DNA of 64,000 nucleotides. It comes from an uncultured Hyphomonas sp. (GTDB taxonomy: Bacteria; Pseudomonadota; Alphaproteobacteria; Caulobacterales; Hyphomonadaceae). Position 1 is the first letter of the stretch, and the number at the start of each line of letters is the position of its first letter. The notes under the pieces were generated by a model. The model searched no databases and was not told where the DNA came from. It was given only the letters and a program-made list of their open reading frames with translations. Made by a program: the position numbers and the translations under genes. The stretch is from NCBI RefSeq assembly GCF_963675305.1, contig NZ_OY776147.1, forward strand, positions 2,480,001 through 2,544,000, read 5' to 3'. This document shows positions 7,636 through 18,330 of the stretch, in pieces.

Positions 7636-8025
7636 TTAGACGCGGCGGCGTTTCGGCGGGCGGCAGCCATTGTGCGGGATCGGCGTGGTGTCGCTGATCG
7701 CGGTGACCGTCAGGCCGGCAGCCTGAAGGGCACGCAGGGCGCTTTCACGGCCCGAGCCCGGACCACGCACCAGGACCTCAACGGTCTGCAGGCCGTGTTC
7801 CATGGCCTTCTTGGCGGCATCTTCAGCAGCCATCTGGGCAGCATAAGGCGTCGACTTACGCGACCCCTTGAAGCCCATCGTGCCGGACGAAGACCAGGAG
7901 ATGGTATTCCCCTGCGCGTCGGTGATGGTCACCATCGTGTTGTTGAAGCTGGAGTTCACATGAACAACACCGGAAGTGATGTTCTTGCGCTCCTTGCGGC
8001 GGACGCGGGTCGTCTCACGAGCCAT
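7636..8025 (-). CDS. rpsK: 30S ribosomal protein S11
   Basis: 129 residues ending [11 protein letters not shown], the conserved basic S11 tail. S11 forms part of the platform near the 3' end of 16S rRNA and contacts E-site m[21 protein letters not shown] is the typical N-terminal beta strand. It lies 13 bp downstream of rpsM and 67 bp upstream of rpoA. Confidence 0.97.
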   Translation of the reverse strand: MARETTRVRRKERKNITSGVVHVNSSFNNTMVTITDAQGNTISWSSSGTMGFKGSRKSTPYAAQMAAEDAAKKAMEHGLQTVEVLVRGPGSGRESALRALQAAGLTVTAISDTTPIPHNGCRPPKRRRV

Positions 8026-8038
8026 AACGAGCTACCCC

Positions 8039-8407
8039 TTACTTCTTCTTGCCGGCGATCGGCTTGGCCGGGCCCTTGCGGGTACGAGCATTTGTGTGTG
8101 TGCGCTGACCGCGAACCGGCAGCTTGCGGCGATGACGCAGGCCACGATAGCAGCCGAGGTCCATCAGACGCTTGATGTTCATGGAGGTATCGCGGCGCAG
8201 GTCACCTTCGACCATGTAATCGGAGTCGATCGTTTCGCGGATCTTGATCACTTCAGCGTCGGTCAGTTCGGTCACGCGGCGCGACTCGTCGACACCCACC
8301 TTCTCGCAAATTTCCTTTGCGAAGGCCGGGCCGATGCCGTGGATGTACCGCAGCGCAATGACGACGCGCTTGTTGGTCGGGATATTTACGCCTGCAATAC
8401 GGGCCAA
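8039..8407 (-). CDS. rpsM: 30S ribosomal protein S13
   Basis: 122 residues beginning [15 protein letters not shown] and ending in the basic tail [12 protein letters not shown]13 sits in the 30S head, bridges to the 50S subunit and contacts P-site tRNA. First gene of its transcription unit: a strong promoter candidate lies in the 149-bp gap after adk. No infA or rpmJ intervenes between adk and rpsM. Confidence 0.97.
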   Translation of the reverse strand: MARIAGVNIPTNKRVVIALRYIHGIGPAFAKEICEKVGVDESRRVTELTDAEVIKIRETIDSDYMVEGDLRRDTSMNIKRLMDLGCYRGLRHRRKLPVRGQRTHTNARTRKGPAKPIAGKKK

Positions 8408-8512
8408 AGCCGGTTCTCCTCAAGCGGACTGTTCAAACATTAAAAGCGCGCCGAGTCGGAAAGCGGATCCGCCTCGCGCGCCGGCGATTAAGCCTTAAGC
8501 TAAGAATGGAGG

Positions 8513-8540
8513 CTTATAACTGGGGAAATTAACGCGTCAA
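8513..8540 (-). promoter_or_regulatory. promoter for rpsM-rpsK-rpoA-rplQ
   Basis: Minus-strand TTGACG (8535-8540), 16-nt spacer, TATAAG (8513-8518). One of the best -35/-10 pairs in the window. It is placed in the adk-rpsM gap, 105 bp before rpsM, allowing the alpha operon to be transcribed independently of the spc operon. Confidence 0.65.
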
Positions 8541-8556
8541 CAGCGGAATCCCAGCT

Positions 8557-9126
8557 TTATGCCGTCTCTTTCAGCGCAGCGTCAATCTGGGTTGCAACCT
8601 CTTCAATCGAGGCCATCCCGTCGACTTCCGTCAAGATGCTCCGCTCAGCGTAAATCGGCACCAGCGGGGCAGTATCCTCGTAATACTTCTCAAGACGTTT
8701 CGAGAAGGTTTCCGGGTTGTCGTCCTTGCGGCCCTGCTCTTCGAAACGCTTGGTGACGCGCGCCAGAAGCTGCTCGTCATCCACCACCAGGCGGACAACG
8801 CGGTTCACTTCCGTACCACGCGACTTCAGAAGCTCGTCCAGAGCAGCCGCCTGGCCGACGGTCCGCGGGAAGCCATCGAAGATGAAGCCTGCTGCGCCCT
8901 GGTTGGCTGTCAGCTGTTCATCGATCAGGGCAATCACGATTTCGTCGGACACGAGACCGCCTTCGTCCATGATCGTCGCAACGCGCTGACCCAGTTCAGA
9001 GCCCGACGCGCGGGCGGCGCGCAGCATGTCGCCGGTGGAGAGCTGGATGAAACCGCGCTCCTCTACCAAACGTTTCGCCTGCGTCCCCTTCCCGGCCGCA
9101 GGCGGCCCGAACAGAATTAGGTTCAT
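8557..9126 (-). CDS. adk: adenylate kinase (short form)
   Basis: 189 residues. Catalyses ATP + AMP to 2 ADP in the cytoplasm. The P-loop is GPPAAGKGT (8-16); the AMP site includes STGDMLR and DGFPRT. The LID is short (RFEEQGRKDDNPETF), with no zinc cysteines, so this is the short bacterial type, as in many alphaproteobacteria. Its ATG overlaps the secY stop (ATGA), implying translational coupling in the spc operon. Confidence 0.97.
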   Translation of the reverse strand: MNLILFGPPAAGKGTQAKRLVEERGFIQLSTGDMLRAARASGSELGQRVATIMDEGGLVSDEIVIALIDEQLTANQGAAGFIFDGFPRTVGQAAALDELLKSRGTEVNRVVRLVVDDEQLLARVTKRFEEQGRKDDNPETFSKRLEKYYEDTAPLVPIYAERSILTEVDGMASIEEVATQIDAALKETA

Positions 9127-10481
9127 TTCTTACGGCCCCCGAGCTTCGACTTCTTGATCATGCCTTCATATTGATGCGCAATCAAATGCGACTGTATCTG
9201 CGTCACGGTGTCCATGGTCACCGACACCACGATCAGCAGCGACGTACCCCCGATATAGAACGGGATCTCCGGGTAGTAGCGCCGCAACAGCTCGGGCAGA
9301 ACACAGACAAAGGTCAAATAGAGCGCACCGATAACGGTCAGGCGAGTCAGCACATAGTCGAAGTAGGCCGCGGTGTTCGAGCCGGGACGGATACCCGGGA
9401 TAAAACCACCATATTTCCGGAGGTTATCGGCCGTTTCCTCGGGATTGAACATGATCGAGGTGTAGAAGAACGTAAAGAAGATCACGAGCACACAATAGGA
9501 AATGATGTGGGTCCACGTGCCCGCGGAGAAGTTCGCCGCAAGCCAGGACAGGACCCCGTTCACGTCGGTGTCCGTCGCCGCCCCAGCCGCGTTGCCACCC
9601 ATGAAGCCAACAACGGTCAGCGGCAGCATCAGCAGTGCGGAAGCAAAGATCGGCGGAATCACACCCGCCGTGTTGATCTTCAGCGGAAGGAAGCTCTTCT
9701 GCCCCTGCGCCACACCATGCGCCTGCTGGCGTTTCGGATACTGGATCAACAACCGGCGCTGCGAGCGCTCCATGAAGACGATGAAGACAACCAGAGCGAT
9801 GACCATCGCCGCGATGGCGATCACAAACACCACGTTCACCGATGTGGCGCGCGCCTGAGCGATCAGGTTCACGATCGCCTTGGGCAGTTCCGCCACAATA
9901 CCGGCGAAGATGATGAGCGAAACGCCGTTGCCGATACCGCGGGCCGTGATCTGTTCGCCCATCCACATAAGCAGCATGGTGCCGCCCGTCAGGGTGACAA
10001 CGCCGGTGAGGATGAAGAATGGCGCAGCAATACCGTCGATGCGGACATGCGACAGGCCGGAGGAAATCGCGAAGGACTGAACCAGCGCGAAAGCCAGCGT
10101 CAGGTAGCGGGTATACTGGTTGATCTGCTTGCGGCCCGCCTCGCCTTCCTTCTTCAGCTTCTCAAGCGTCGGAGAGGCCTGTGTCATCATCTGGATGATG
10201 ATGGAGGCGGTGATGTAAGGCATCACGTTCAGGGCGAAGACACCCATCCGCTCCACCGCACCGCCGGCAAACATGTTCATGTTGCCCAGCAGGCCGCCGG
10301 ACTGGCTTTCAAAGATGGACGCGTAGGCGACCGGATCAAGCCCCGGGATCGGGATGAATGTACCAAGCCGGTAGAGCAGCAACATGCCCAGAGTAAACAG
10401 GATGCGATTCTGCAGATCCTTGGCCTTGGCGAAGGTTCCGAGATTTACATTGCGAGCCATCTGTTCTGCGGCATTGGCCAT
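9123..10481 (-). CDS. secY: protein translocase subunit SecY
   Basis: 452 residues, ten membrane helices, the channel subunit of SecYEG in the inner membrane. Recognisable stretches are RLGTFIPIPGLD near the first helix, MPYITASIIIQ in the plug/helix 2 region, and GIRPGSNTAAYFDYVLTRLT in the cytosolic C5 loop region. It ends with the basic tail KKSKLGGRKK. It lies 88 bp after rplO and overlaps adk by 4 bp. Confidence 0.98.
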   Translation of the reverse strand: MANAAEQMARNVNLGTFAKAKDLQNRILFTLGMLLLYRLGTFIPIPGLDPVAYASIFESQSGGLLGNMNMFAGGAVERMGVFALNVMPYITASIIIQMMTQASPTLEKLKKEGEAGRKQINQYTRYLTLAFALVQSFAISSGLSHVRIDGIAAPFFILTGVVTLTGGTMLLMWMGEQITARGIGNGVSLIIFAGIVAELPKAIVNLIAQARATSVNVVFVIAIAAMVIALVVFIVFMERSQRRLLIQYPKRQQAHGVAQGQKSFLPLKINTAGVIPPIFASALLMLPLTVVGFMGGNAAGAATDTDVNGVLSWLAANFSAGTWTHIISYCVLVIFFTFFYTSIMFNPEETADNLRKYGGFIPGIRPGSNTAAYFDYVLTRLTVIGALYLTFVCVLPELLRRYYPEIPFYIGGTSLLIVVSVTMDTVTQIQSHLIAHQYEGMIKKSKLGGRKK

Positions 10482-10569
10482 CGATGCTCGATCTCCCTGA
10501 AAATGCGTGCGCCGCCAAAATCGGCGGCGTCACGGTGTTTGTGAAGGGGTTCCGGGTAAAAACCGCTGC

Positions 10570-11049
10570 TTATTCTGCAGCCGTGTCTTTTACGGCACCC
10601 GTAACAGTCACCTTGCCGCCCGCCTTCTCAACGGCCTCGATCGCGGCTTTGGAAGCACCGGTCACGGTAATGTTGAGGTTTTTCGGGGCAGCGCCCTTGG
10701 CCAGCAGGCGAACGCCGTCACGGACGTTACGCACGAGGCCGGAGGCGACAAGCGTCTCTTCGGTCACGTTGGACGGGTCCAGCTTGCCGGCTTCGACAGC
10801 CTTGGCGACGCGGCCCAGGTTGACCCAGGACATCGTCTTCTGGCCACGCGGGGTGAAGCCGCGCTTCGGCAGGCGCATGTAGATCGGCATCTGGCCGCCT
10901 TCGAAGCCATTGATGGCAACGCCGGAACGAGCCTTCTGGCCTTTCACGCCGCGACCGCCCGTCTTGCCCTTGCCCGAGCCAACGCCGCGGCCAATGCGCA
11001 TACGCTGCTTGGTGGAGCCTTCAGCGGGGGACAGTTCGTTGAGTTTCAT
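10570..11049 (-). CDS. rplO: 50S ribosomal protein L15
   Basis: 159 residues. The Gly/Arg/Lys-rich N-terminal extension ([21 protein letters not shown]) penetrates the 23S rRNA core; the C-terminal globular domain follows ([22 protein letters not shown]). Needed late in 50S assembly. It lies 58 bp after rpmD and 88 bp before secY. Confidence 0.97.
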   Translation of the reverse strand: MKLNELSPAEGSTKQRMRIGRGVGSGKGKTGGRGVKGQKARSGVAINGFEGGQMPIYMRLPKRGFTPRGQKTMSWVNLGRVAKAVEAGKLDPSNVTEETLVASGLVRNVRDGVRLLAKGAAPKNLNITVTGASKAAIEAVEKAGGKVTVTGAVKDTAAE

Positions 11050-11107
11050 CGTTCTATCTTCCGATACGTCTTGATGGTTGGGGCGGCGGGCGAAGCGGCA
11101 CAGGGCC

Positions 11108-11293
11108 TTATTCGCCGACCACCTCGACCAGGTGGGCCACTTTGCGGATCATGCCGCGCACGGCCGGAGTGTCTTCGAGTTCCTTGGTCCGGCCAACCTT
11201 GTTCAGGCCGAGGCCGACCAGCGTCTGGCGCTGCTCGGGCTTGCGGCCGATCGGGCTGCCGGTCTGGCGGACGGTAAGCTTGGATTTCGACAT
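11108..11293 (-). CDS. rpmD: 50S ribosomal protein L30
   Basis: 61 residues with the L30 core: [19 protein letters not shown], then [17 protein letters not shown], then [13 protein letters not shown] small single-domain 50S protein. Encoded between rpsE and rplO with 20- and 58-bp gaps. Confidence 0.96.
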   Translation of the reverse strand: MSKSKLTVRQTGSPIGRKPEQRQTLVGLGLNKVGRTKELEDTPAVRGMIRKVAHLVEVVGE

Positions 11294-11313
11294 GTCGTTA
11301 CCCTTCCCTAGGC

Positions 11314-11889
11314 TCAGGCTTCAACGACGCCGGCTTCCGACGCACCATCGGTACGGCGGCCAACCACGTCCTGAACTTTCAGGCCACGCTTGGAAGCGAC
11401 GGAACGCGGGCTCGCCTGCCCGGTCAGCGCATCAAAGGTAGCACGAACCATGTTGTACGGGTTCGAGGAACCGATCGACTTGCCGACGACGTCCTGAACG
11501 CCCAGCACTTCCATCACGGCACGCATCGGACCACCAGCGATCACGCCGGTACCGGGAGGTGCCGCGCGCAGGACGACCTTGCCAGCGCCCCAACGGCCTT
11601 TGCCGTCATGGTGCAGCGTGCGGCCTTCGCGCAGCGGGATACGAACCATGTTGCGCTTGGCTTCTTCCGTTGCCTTGCGGATTGCTTCCGGCACTTCGCG
11701 GGCTTTACCCTTGCCGAAGCCGGCGCGGCCCTTCTGGTCACCCACCACGACGAGGGCTGCGAAACCGAAGTTCTTACCACCCTTCACGGTCTTGGCGACG
11801 CGGTTGATGCCAACCAGCTTGTCGACGAATTCAGACTGCTCCTCGTCGCGATCGCGATTCCGGCGGCCTCTTCCTCTTTCTTCAGCCAT
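11314..11889 (-). CDS. rpsE: 30S ribosomal protein S5
   Basis: 191 residues. A charged N-terminal segment ([16 protein letters not shown]) precedes the double-stranded-RNA-binding-like domain ([27 protein letters not shown]), where spectinomycin resistance usually maps; the sequence looks unmutated. The C-terminal domain contains [22 protein letters not shown]5 helps form the mRNA entry channel. Confidence 0.97.
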   Translation of the reverse strand: MAEERGRGRRNRDRDEEQSEFVDKLVGINRVAKTVKGGKNFGFAALVVVGDQKGRAGFGKGKAREVPEAIRKATEEAKRNMVRIPLREGRTLHHDGKGRWGAGKVVLRAAPPGTGVIAGGPMRAVMEVLGVQDVVGKSIGSSNPYNMVRATFDALTGQASPRSVASKRGLKVQDVVGRRTDGASEAGVVEA

Positions 11890-11900
11890 AGGGCCTCTCC

Positions 11901-12263
11901 TTAGAATTTGAGACCGCCCTCACGGGCGGCGTCTGCCAGGGCTTTCACCCGGCCGTGGAACATGTAGCCGCCCCGGTCGAAGACGACGTCTTCAACACCG
12001 GCTTTCTTGGCGCGCTCTGCCAGGACCTTGCCGACCTGAGCCGCTGCGGACGTGTCAGCACCTGTCTTGGCGCCGCCGAGAACGTCTTTCTCCAGCGTCG
12101 AAGCCGAAGCGAGCGTGATGCCCTTTTCGTCGTCGATGATCTGGGCGGAGATGTTCTTGTGGCTGCGCGCAACCGACAGGCGCGGACGGCCTTCGGCGAC
12201 CTTCCGGAGCTTGGTGCGGACCCGCTGGGCGCGGCGCTGCATCTTTTCGCGTGAGCTTTTCAT
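11901..12263 (-). CDS. rplR: 50S ribosomal protein L18
   Basis: 120 residues from the ATG at 12263 ([21 protein letters not shown]); the longer open frame upstream is the shadow of rplF. L18 binds 5S rRNA together with L5. Typical motifs are [20 protein letters not shown] and the C-terminal [24 protein letters not shown]. It lies 4 bp after rplF. Confidence 0.97.
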   Translation of the reverse strand: MKSSREKMQRRAQRVRTKLRKVAEGRPRLSVARSHKNISAQIIDDEKGITLASASTLEKDVLGGAKTGADTSAAAQVGKVLAERAKKAGVEDVVFDRGGYMFHGRVKALADAAREGGLKF

Positions 12264-12267
12264 GGCG

Positions 12268-12879
12268 TTACTTCTTCTTGCCTTCCTTACGGCGGACATA
12301 TTCGCCCGCGTAACGGATGCCCTTGCCTTTGTAAGGCTCCGGCGAACGGTACTTGCGGATCTCGGAAGCGACCTGGCCGACAACCTGCTTGTCAGCACCG
12401 GCAATGACGACTTCCGTCGGCTTGGACGTAGACAGCGTGATGCCTTCCGGCGCCGAGTAGACCACATCGTGCGAGAAGCCGAGGGCCAGTTTCACATCCT
12501 TACCCTGCATCTGGGCACGATAACCGACGCCGACAAGTTCGAGCGTCTTCTCGTAACCCTTGGACACGCCTTCAATCATGTTGGCTGCGCGGGAACGCGC
12601 CGTGCCCCATTGGGTGCGGGCGACCGGGTCGAGGGCCTGAGCGAGCGTCGGAGGACGCTTGCCGCGGGCTGACTCGGCCTCGATGCGATCATTGGCAGCC
12701 TTCATGAGGTCGTCGCGCGGCGTAACGGTCAGCTCATTGCCTTCCAGTTTCGGCGTGATGACTTCAGCAATCGTCAGGGACAGTTCGCCCTTCGGACCTT
12801 TTGCCTTGATCGTCTGTCCTTCCACCGACACCGTGGTGCCGGCCGGGATCTCAATCGGGAGTTTTCCAATACGTGACAT
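12268..12879 (-). CDS. rplF: 50S ribosomal protein L6 with an internal insertion
   Basis: 203 residues, against about 177 for most bacterial L6. L6 lies at the base of the L7/L12 stalk near the GTPase centre. The extra length is in one place: between TVTPRD (residues 52-57) and [14 protein letters not shown] (92-105) there are about 36 residues, where E. coli has about 10. The inserted stretch ([19 protein letters not shown] and further) looks helical and charged. Both ends are normal ([31 protein letters not shown]), so this is not a misjudged start. Confidence 0.97.
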   Translation of the reverse strand: MSRIGKLPIEIPAGTTVSVEGQTIKAKGPKGELSLTIAEVITPKLEGNELTVTPRDDLMKAANDRIEAESARGKRPPTLAQALDPVARTQWGTARSRAANMIEGVSKGYEKTLELVGVGYRAQMQGKDVKLALGFSHDVVYSAPEGITLSTSKPTEVVIAGADKQVVGQVASEIRKYRSPEPYKGKGIRYAGEYVRRKEGKKK

Positions 12880-12888
12880 GGTGCTCTC

Positions 12889-13284
12889 CTAGAAGACCCG
12901 GCAGAGCACTTCGCCGCCGACATTCTCTGTGCGGGCAACGTTATCGGACATCACACCTTTCGAAGTCGAAAGGATGGAGATGCCGAGGCCGTTACGCACC
13001 AGCGGAATGTCGGAGACCGAAGAGTACACGCGGCGGCCGGGCTTGGAGACACGTTTGATCTCCGAGATGACCGGCTGGCCTTCATAGTACTTGAGCTCGA
13101 TTTCCAGGTTCTTGTGACCGTCTTTCTCGATTTCCGTGTAGCCGCGGATGTAGCCCTCCGACAGGAGAACCTCCAGCACACGGCCACGGAGCTTTGAAGC
13201 CGGCGTGACAACAGTCGACATGCCGCGCATCTGAGCGTTGCGGATGCGGGTGAGCATATCGCCGAGGGGATCAGAAATGTTCAT
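12889..13284 (-). CDS. rpsH: 30S ribosomal protein S8
   Basis: 131 residues, starting [21 protein letters not shown] and ending [19 protein letters not shown], both typical. S8 binds the central domain of 16S rRNA and in E. coli represses the spc operon by binding its mRNA near rplE; whether that holds here is unknown. Gaps of 15 bp from rpsN and 9 bp to rplF. Confidence 0.97.
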   Translation of the reverse strand: MNISDPLGDMLTRIRNAQMRGMSTVVTPASKLRGRVLEVLLSEGYIRGYTEIEKDGHKNLEIELKYYEGQPVISEIKRVSKPGRRVYSSVSDIPLVRNGLGISILSTSKGVMSDNVARTENVGGEVLCRVF

Positions 13285-13299
13285 GTTTACCCTCCTCTC

Positions 13300-13605
13300 T
13301 TACCAGCTGGACTTCACGAGGCCGGGGATCTGACCGTTCGAGCCAAGCTCGCGCAGCGCGATCCGCGACATTTTAAGTTTGCGATAGTATCCGCGCGGAC
13401 GGCCGGACACTTCGCAGCGATTACGCACGCGGTTCGGTGCGGAGTTGCGCGGCAGCTCAGCCAGTTTGAGGCGAGCCTTGTAGCGCTCTTCCAGCGACAG
13501 GTTTTCATCCATCGCCGCCGCTTTCAGCTTTGCGCGCTTCTCAGCGTAGCGCTCCACCAGTTTCTGGCGTTTCGCGTTTTTCTCGATTGCGCTCTTCTTT
13601 GCCAT
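13300..13605 (-). CDS. rpsN: 30S ribosomal protein S14 (zinc-free form)
   Basis: 101 residues from the ATG at 13605 ([20 protein letters not shown]). The long form with a single cysteine ([20 protein letters not shown]), hence lacking the four-cysteine zinc site of the short S14 type. Located in the 30S head. It lies 19 bp after rplE. Confidence 0.97.
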   Translation of the reverse strand: MAKKSAIEKNAKRQKLVERYAEKRAKLKAAAMDENLSLEERYKARLKLAELPRNSAPNRVRNRCEVSGRPRGYYRKLKMSRIALRELGSNGQIPGLVKSSW

Positions 13606-13624
13606 ATCAGCAGTCTCCTGGGCG

Positions 13625-14179
13625 CTAGTTGCGGAACGGGAAGCCACACTCGGCGAGGAGTGCTTTGGCTTCTTCGTTCGTTGCGGCGGTGGTGCAGACG
13701 ATGATGTCCATACCGCGGATGTCATCGACTTCGTCGTAGTTGATCTCCGGGAACACGATGTGCTCCTTGAGACCCATGGCGTAGTTGCCACGGCCATCGA
13801 AGCTCTTGCCGTTCAGACCACGGAAGTCTTTCACGCGCGGCAGGGCGATGTTGGTCAGACGATCGAGGAACTCGTACATGCGGTCGCGGCGCAGGGTGAC
13901 CTTGCAGCCGATCAGCATGCCTTCGCGGAGCTTGAAGCCAGCGATCGACTTGCGGGCCTTTGTGGCCACCGGCTTCTGGCCGGCGATCCGCTCAAGCTCG
14001 GCCAGGGCCGATTTGATCTTCTTGGAGTCCGCCACAGCTTCGCCGACGCCCATATTGATCACGACCTTGTCCAGTTTCGGGACCATCATCGGGTTCGAGT
14101 AGTTGAACTGATCCTGCAGCTTGGCACGGATCTGCTCGCGGTACTTCGTCTTCAGACGGGGTTCGTATGCCTTAGACAT
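13625..14179 (-). CDS. rplE: 50S ribosomal protein L5
   Basis: 184 residues from the ATG at 14179 ([21 protein letters not shown]). L5 binds 5S rRNA and contacts P-site tRNA. Signature stretches are [20 protein letters not shown] and [22 protein letters not shown]. Its first 8 bp overlap the end of rplX, suggesting coupled translation. Confidence 0.97.
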   Translation of the reverse strand: MSKAYEPRLKTKYREQIRAKLQDQFNYSNPMMVPKLDKVVINMGVGEAVADSKKIKSALAELERIAGQKPVATKARKSIAGFKLREGMLIGCKVTLRRDRMYEFLDRLTNIALPRVKDFRGLNGKSFDGRGNYAMGLKEHIVFPEINYDEVDDIRGMDIIVCTTAATNEEAKALLAECGFPFRN

Positions 14180-14489
14180 CGATAGATTCCCCAGAGCGTT
14201 TGGCATAGCGCGTCTTGCGGCCATGCTCGTCGGTTTTGAAACCCACGCGGACAGCCTTGCCATCGCGCGGATCGGTGAGCGCTACGTTCGAGACGTGAAG
14301 CGGCGCTTCAAACGTCTTCAGACCGCCGGCATCCATCTGGGACGGCTTCTGGTGACGCTTCACAACGTTCACGCCGCGCACGACAACGCGGTTCTCATCC
14401 GGGATCACCTTCAGGACTTCGCCCGTGGTGCCCTTGTCGCGGCCGGCGATCACGACAACCGTGTCGCCTTTTTTGATCTTCGCAGCCAT
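14172..14489 (-). CDS. rplX: 50S ribosomal protein L24
   Basis: 105 residues from the ATG at 14489 ([20 protein letters not shown]). The KOW motif ([20 protein letters not shown]) is at the N-terminus. L24 is one of the two assembly-initiator proteins of the 50S subunit. One nucleotide separates it from rplN, and its last 8 bp overlap rplE. Confidence 0.97.
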   Translation of the reverse strand: MAAKIKKGDTVVVIAGRDKGTTGEVLKVIPDENRVVVRGVNVVKRHQKPSQMDAGGLKTFEAPLHVSNVALTDPRDGKAVRVGFKTDEHGRKTRYAKRSGESIDV

Positions 14490-14490
14490 C

Positions 14491-14859
14491 TTACAAGACC
14501 TCCGGGGCCATGTTGGCGATCTTGACCTGGTTCTTGCCGCGCAGTTCACGCGGAACCGGGCCGAACACACGGGTGCCGATCGGCTCGCCATTGTTGTTGA
14601 TCAGGACGGCGGCATTCGTGTCGAAACGAATGGTGGAGCCGTCCGGGCGGTTGATGTCTTTTGCCACGCGAACGACGACGGCCTTGCGGACATCCCCCTT
14701 CTTCACGCGGCCGGTCGGGATCGCTTCCTTCACGGAGACCACGATCACGTCACCAACGGAGGCATAACGACGGCCTGCGCCACCCAGCACCTTGATGCAC
14801 TGGACGCGGCGCGCGCCGGAGTTGTCAGCCACCCGCAGGTTGGTCTGCATCTGGATCAT
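14491..14859 (-). CDS. rplN: 50S ribosomal protein L14
   Basis: 122 residues, [21 protein letters not shown] onward, with the L14 signature [15 protein letters not shown]. It contacts 16S rRNA in an intersubunit bridge and is the docking site of RsfS in other bacteria. The start overlaps the rpsQ stop by 4 bp. Confidence 0.97.
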   Translation of the reverse strand: MIQMQTNLRVADNSGARRVQCIKVLGGAGRRYASVGDVIVVSVKEAIPTGRVKKGDVRKAVVVRVAKDINRPDGSTIRFDTNAAVLINNNGEPIGTRVFGPVPRELRGKNQVKIANMAPEVL

Positions 14860-15101
14860 GCGTCACTCCCTTCGCCGGTAACGAGTTCCCAACGCTTCAG
14901 TTTGGACTTCGGCGTGCACTCTTGAATGGTGACAGTCTGCCCCTCGACGGCGACATTGCCTTCGTCGTGAGCGTGATACTTCTTCGAGCGGCGAACGATC
15001 TTCTTCATCACCGGGTGGGTGAAGGTCCGTTCGACGCGGACGATTGCGGTCTTGTTCTGCTTGGCGGAGACCACGACGCCTTCCATGATACGCTTGGGCA
15101 T
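14856..15101 (-). CDS. rpsQ: 30S ribosomal protein S17
   Basis: 81 residues with the OB-fold of S17 ([41 protein letters not shown]). A primary binder of the 16S 5' domain. It lies 11 bp after rpmC, the last gene of the S10 cluster; no terminator separates the S10 and spc blocks. Confidence 0.97.
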   Translation of the reverse strand: MPKRIMEGVVVSAKQNKTAIVRVERTFTHPVMKKIVRRSKKYHAHDEGNVAVEGQTVTIQECTPKSKLKRWELVTGEGSDA

Positions 15102-15112
15102 GATCCCTCTCC

Positions 15113-15331
15113 TTACGCCTGACCGGCCTGAGCCTTCTCGCGCATCAAAGTCTTGACGCGAGCAATGTCGCGGCGGACTTCGGTAACGCGGGAAGTCTTT
15201 TCCAGTTGGCCGGTGGCCGCCTGGAAACGCAGGTTGAACTGTTCCTTCTTCAGCTTGACCAGGTCTTCCTTGAGCTGGTCAGCCGATTTCGCCTTCATGT
15301 CGTCGAGGCGTGCTTTGGTCTTGCGAGCCAT
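15113..15331 (-). CDS. rpmC: 50S ribosomal protein L29
   Basis: 72 residues forming two long helices: [20 protein letters not shown], then [21 protein letters not shown]29 borders the polypeptide exit tunnel next to L23, where trigger factor and SRP dock. Packed 2 bp after rplP and 11 bp before rpsQ. Confidence 0.96.
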   Translation of the reverse strand: MARKTKARLDDMKAKSADQLKEDLVKLKKEQFNLRFQAATGQLEKTSRVTEVRRDIARVKTLMREKAQAGQA

Positions 15332-15333
15332 GA

Positions 15334-15750
15334 TCAGATCCCCTCGATACGCTTGACGATTTTGGTTTTGATCGGAAGCTTGGCTGCGCCGAGGCGCAGA
15401 GCTTCACGGGCAATGTCTTCCGGCACACCGTCGATCTCGAACAGGATACGGCCGGGCGCAACGCGGGAGACCCAACGGTCCACCGAGCCCTTACCTTTAC
15501 CCATCCGGACCTCGATCGGCTTGGCCGACACAGGCACATCCGGGAAAACACGGATCCACACCTTACCCTGACGCTTCATCTCGCGGGTAATGGCACGGCG
15601 GGTTGCCTCGATCTGGCGCGCGGTGACGCGCTCCGGCTCGAGCGCCTTCAGGCCGAACTCGCCGAATGCCAGCGAGAAACCAGCCTTGGAGTTCCCGCGG
15701 ATCTGGCCTTTGAAGGCCTTGCGGAATTTGGTTCGCTTCGGTTGACGCAT
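15334..15750 (-). CDS. rplP: 50S ribosomal protein L16
   Basis: 138 residues starting [21 protein letters not shown]16 positions A-site tRNA and is essential for peptidyl-transferase assembly. [20 protein letters not shown] includes the arginine loop that is hydroxylated in some bacteria. Packed 2 bp after rpsC. Confidence 0.97.
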   Translation of the reverse strand: MRQPKRTKFRKAFKGQIRGNSKAGFSLAFGEFGLKALEPERVTARQIEATRRAITREMKRQGKVWIRVFPDVPVSAKPIEVRMGKGKGSVDRWVSRVAPGRILFEIDGVPEDIAREALRLGAAKLPIKTKIVKRIEGI

Positions 15751-15752
15751 CT

Positions 15753-16489
<737 letters not shown>

Positions 16490-16490
<1 letters not shown>

Positions 16491-16879
16491 CAGGCAGCCT
16501 CCGCTTCCATGCTCGTGTCACGCAGCACGATGGTGAGCTGCGCGAAGGGTTTCTGGATCGGTGCGGCGCGGCCACGGGCACGGGCCCGGATACGCTTCAT
16601 CACCAGGTTCTTGCCAACGTGGGCCTCGGCGACGACCAGGCTGTCGATGTCGAGGTTATGGTTGTTCTCAGCGTTCGCGATGGCGCTCTGCAGCAGCTTG
16701 CGAACGTCCTTGGCCGGACGTTTCGGAGAGAACTGCAGCTCAGCCAGAGCCCGCTCGACCGGAAGGCCGCGGATCTGCTGTGCCAGCAGGTTCAGCTTCT
16801 GCGGGCTGGAACGGTACATGCGCAGAACGGCGCGCGATTCGTTCGATGCCTGCTTCGGAGGATTCTTAGCCTTACCCAT
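16490..16879 (-). CDS. rplV: 50S ribosomal protein L22
   Basis: 129 residues. The long beta-hairpin that reaches into the exit tunnel is the stretch [20 protein letters not shown], where macrolide resistance changes occur in other bacteria; it looks wild-type. It lies 3 bp after rpsS and overlaps rpsC by 1 bp. Confidence 0.97.
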
Positions 16880-16882
16880 GGC

Positions 16883-17161
16883 TTACTTCCTCTTCGCTTT
16901 CTTGTCCGCGCCGTGGCCGTAATAGGTACGGGTCGGAGCGAACTCGCCGAATTTGTGACCGACCATTTCTTCCGAAACAGTGACGGGGATGAACTTGTTG
17001 CCATTGTGGACCTGGAAGTTCAGGCCAACGAATTGCGGCATGATCGTCGAGCGGCGCGACCAGGTCTTGATCACGGTGCGCTTCTCAGAGGAACGGGCTT
17101 CCTCTGCCTTCTTCAGCAGGTAGCCGTCGACGAACGGGCCTTTCCAGACAGAACGGGGCAT
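16883..17161 (-). CDS. rpsS: 30S ribosomal protein S19
   Basis: 92 residues, [21 protein letters not shown] onward, with the motif [20 protein letters not shown] typical of S19. Forms a head complex with S13 near the decoding region. Fifteen bp after rplB and 3 bp before rplV. Confidence 0.97.
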   Translation of the reverse strand: MPRSVWKGPFVDGYLLKKAEEARSSEKRTVIKTWSRRSTIMPQFVGLNFQVHNGNKFIPVTVSEEMVGHKFGEFAPTRTYYGHGADKKAKRK

Positions 17162-17176
17162 GTCTCGTGGCTCCTG

Positions 17177-18007
17177 TTAGCGTTTCGCGTTACGGCGACG
17201 GATGATCAGACGATCCGTTGCCTTGTTCTTACGGGTCTTCGGACCGCGGGTCTTCTTACCCCATGGCGTCACCGGGTGACGGCCACCGGAGGACTTGCCC
17301 TCACCACCACCGTGCGGGTGGTCGACCGGGTTCATCACGACACCACGAACCGACGGGCGCTTGCCGAGGTGGCGCTTGCGGCCGGCCTTGGAGAGAACCT
17401 GGTTCATGTTGTCCGGGTTGGACACAGCACCGACCGTGGCCAGGCAGGTGTCCATCACCATGCGCAGCTCACCGGAAGCGAGCTTGATCTGGGCATAGCC
17501 ACCGTCGCGGCCAACGAGCTGGGCGTAAGTACCGGCAGAGCGGACCATCTGGGCCCCCTTCTGCGGCTTCAGCTCGATGTTGTGGATGATCGTACCAACC
17601 GGGATGTTCTTCAGCGGCAGCGTGTTGCCCGGCTTGATGTCAGCCGTTGCCGAAGTGATCACGGTGTCACCAACTTCGAGGCGCTGCGGCGCAACGATGT
17701 AGGACAGCTGGCCGTCTTCATACTTGATCAGCGCGATGAAGGCCGTGCGGTTCGGATCGTATTCCAGGCGTTCGACAGTCGCCGGAACGTCCCAGCGGTT
17801 CCGCTTGAAGTCGACCTTACGGTACAGCTTCTTCGCGCCACCGCCGATACGGCGAGCCGTGATACGGCCTTTGTTGTTGCGTCCGCCCTTCTTGGTCAGG
17901 CCCTCGGTGAGCGCCTTGACCGGCTTGCCCTTGTGGAGCCCCGAACGGTCGACCAGAACGAGCTGGCGGCGGCCGGGCGAAGTCGGATTGAATGTCTTCA
18001 GTGCCAT
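17177..18007 (-). CDS. rplB: 50S ribosomal protein L2
   Basis: 276 residues. L2 is required for subunit association and peptidyl-transferase function. The C-terminal region has [18 protein letters not shown], including the conserved histidine near the catalytic centre. The N-terminus ([20 protein letters not shown]) is standard. It lies 18 bp after rplW. Confidence 0.98.
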   Translation of the reverse strand: MALKTFNPTSPGRRQLVLVDRSGLHKGKPVKALTEGLTKKGGRNNKGRITARRIGGGAKKLYRKVDFKRNRWDVPATVERLEYDPNRTAFIALIKYEDGQLSYIVAPQRLEVGDTVITSATADIKPGNTLPLKNIPVGTIIHNIELKPQKGAQMVRSAGTYAQLVGRDGGYAQIKLASGELRMVMDTCLATVGAVSNPDNMNQVLSKAGRKRHLGKRPSVRGVVMNPVDHPHGGGEGKSSGGRHPVTPWGKKTRGPKTRKNKATDRLIIRRRNAKR

Positions 18008-18025
18008 AATATTCGTCCTTCCCGC

Positions 18026-18325
18026 TTACAGGCCCGTCGTGATGTCGACAGACTGGCCTTCAGCAAGCGTCACAATGGCTTTCTTGATGTCGTTGCGACG
18101 ACCAGCATAGCCACGGAAGCGCTTGGTCTTGCCCTTCTGGAGGATCGTGTTGACCTTGGTCACGTCGACCTTGAACAGGGCTTCGACAGCGTCCTTGATC
18201 TGCTTCTTGTCGGCATCGATGGCGACTTCGAACACGATCTTGTTGTGCTCAGCGACCAGCGTCGACTTCTCGGTGATGAGAGGACGGCGCAGGACGTCAT
18301 AGTGATGGGGTTGCACGTCAGCCAT
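18026..18325 (-). CDS. rplW: 50S ribosomal protein L23
   Basis: 99 residues with [21 protein letters not shown] and [20 protein letters not shown]. Sits at the tunnel exit and recruits trigger factor and SRP. It lies 5 bp after rplD. Confidence 0.97.
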   Translation of the reverse strand: MADVQPHHYDVLRRPLITEKSTLVAEHNKIVFEVAIDADKKQIKDAVEALFKVDVTKVNTILQKGKTKRFRGYAGRRNDIKKAIVTLAEGQSVDITTGL

Positions 18326-18330
18326 GACGA

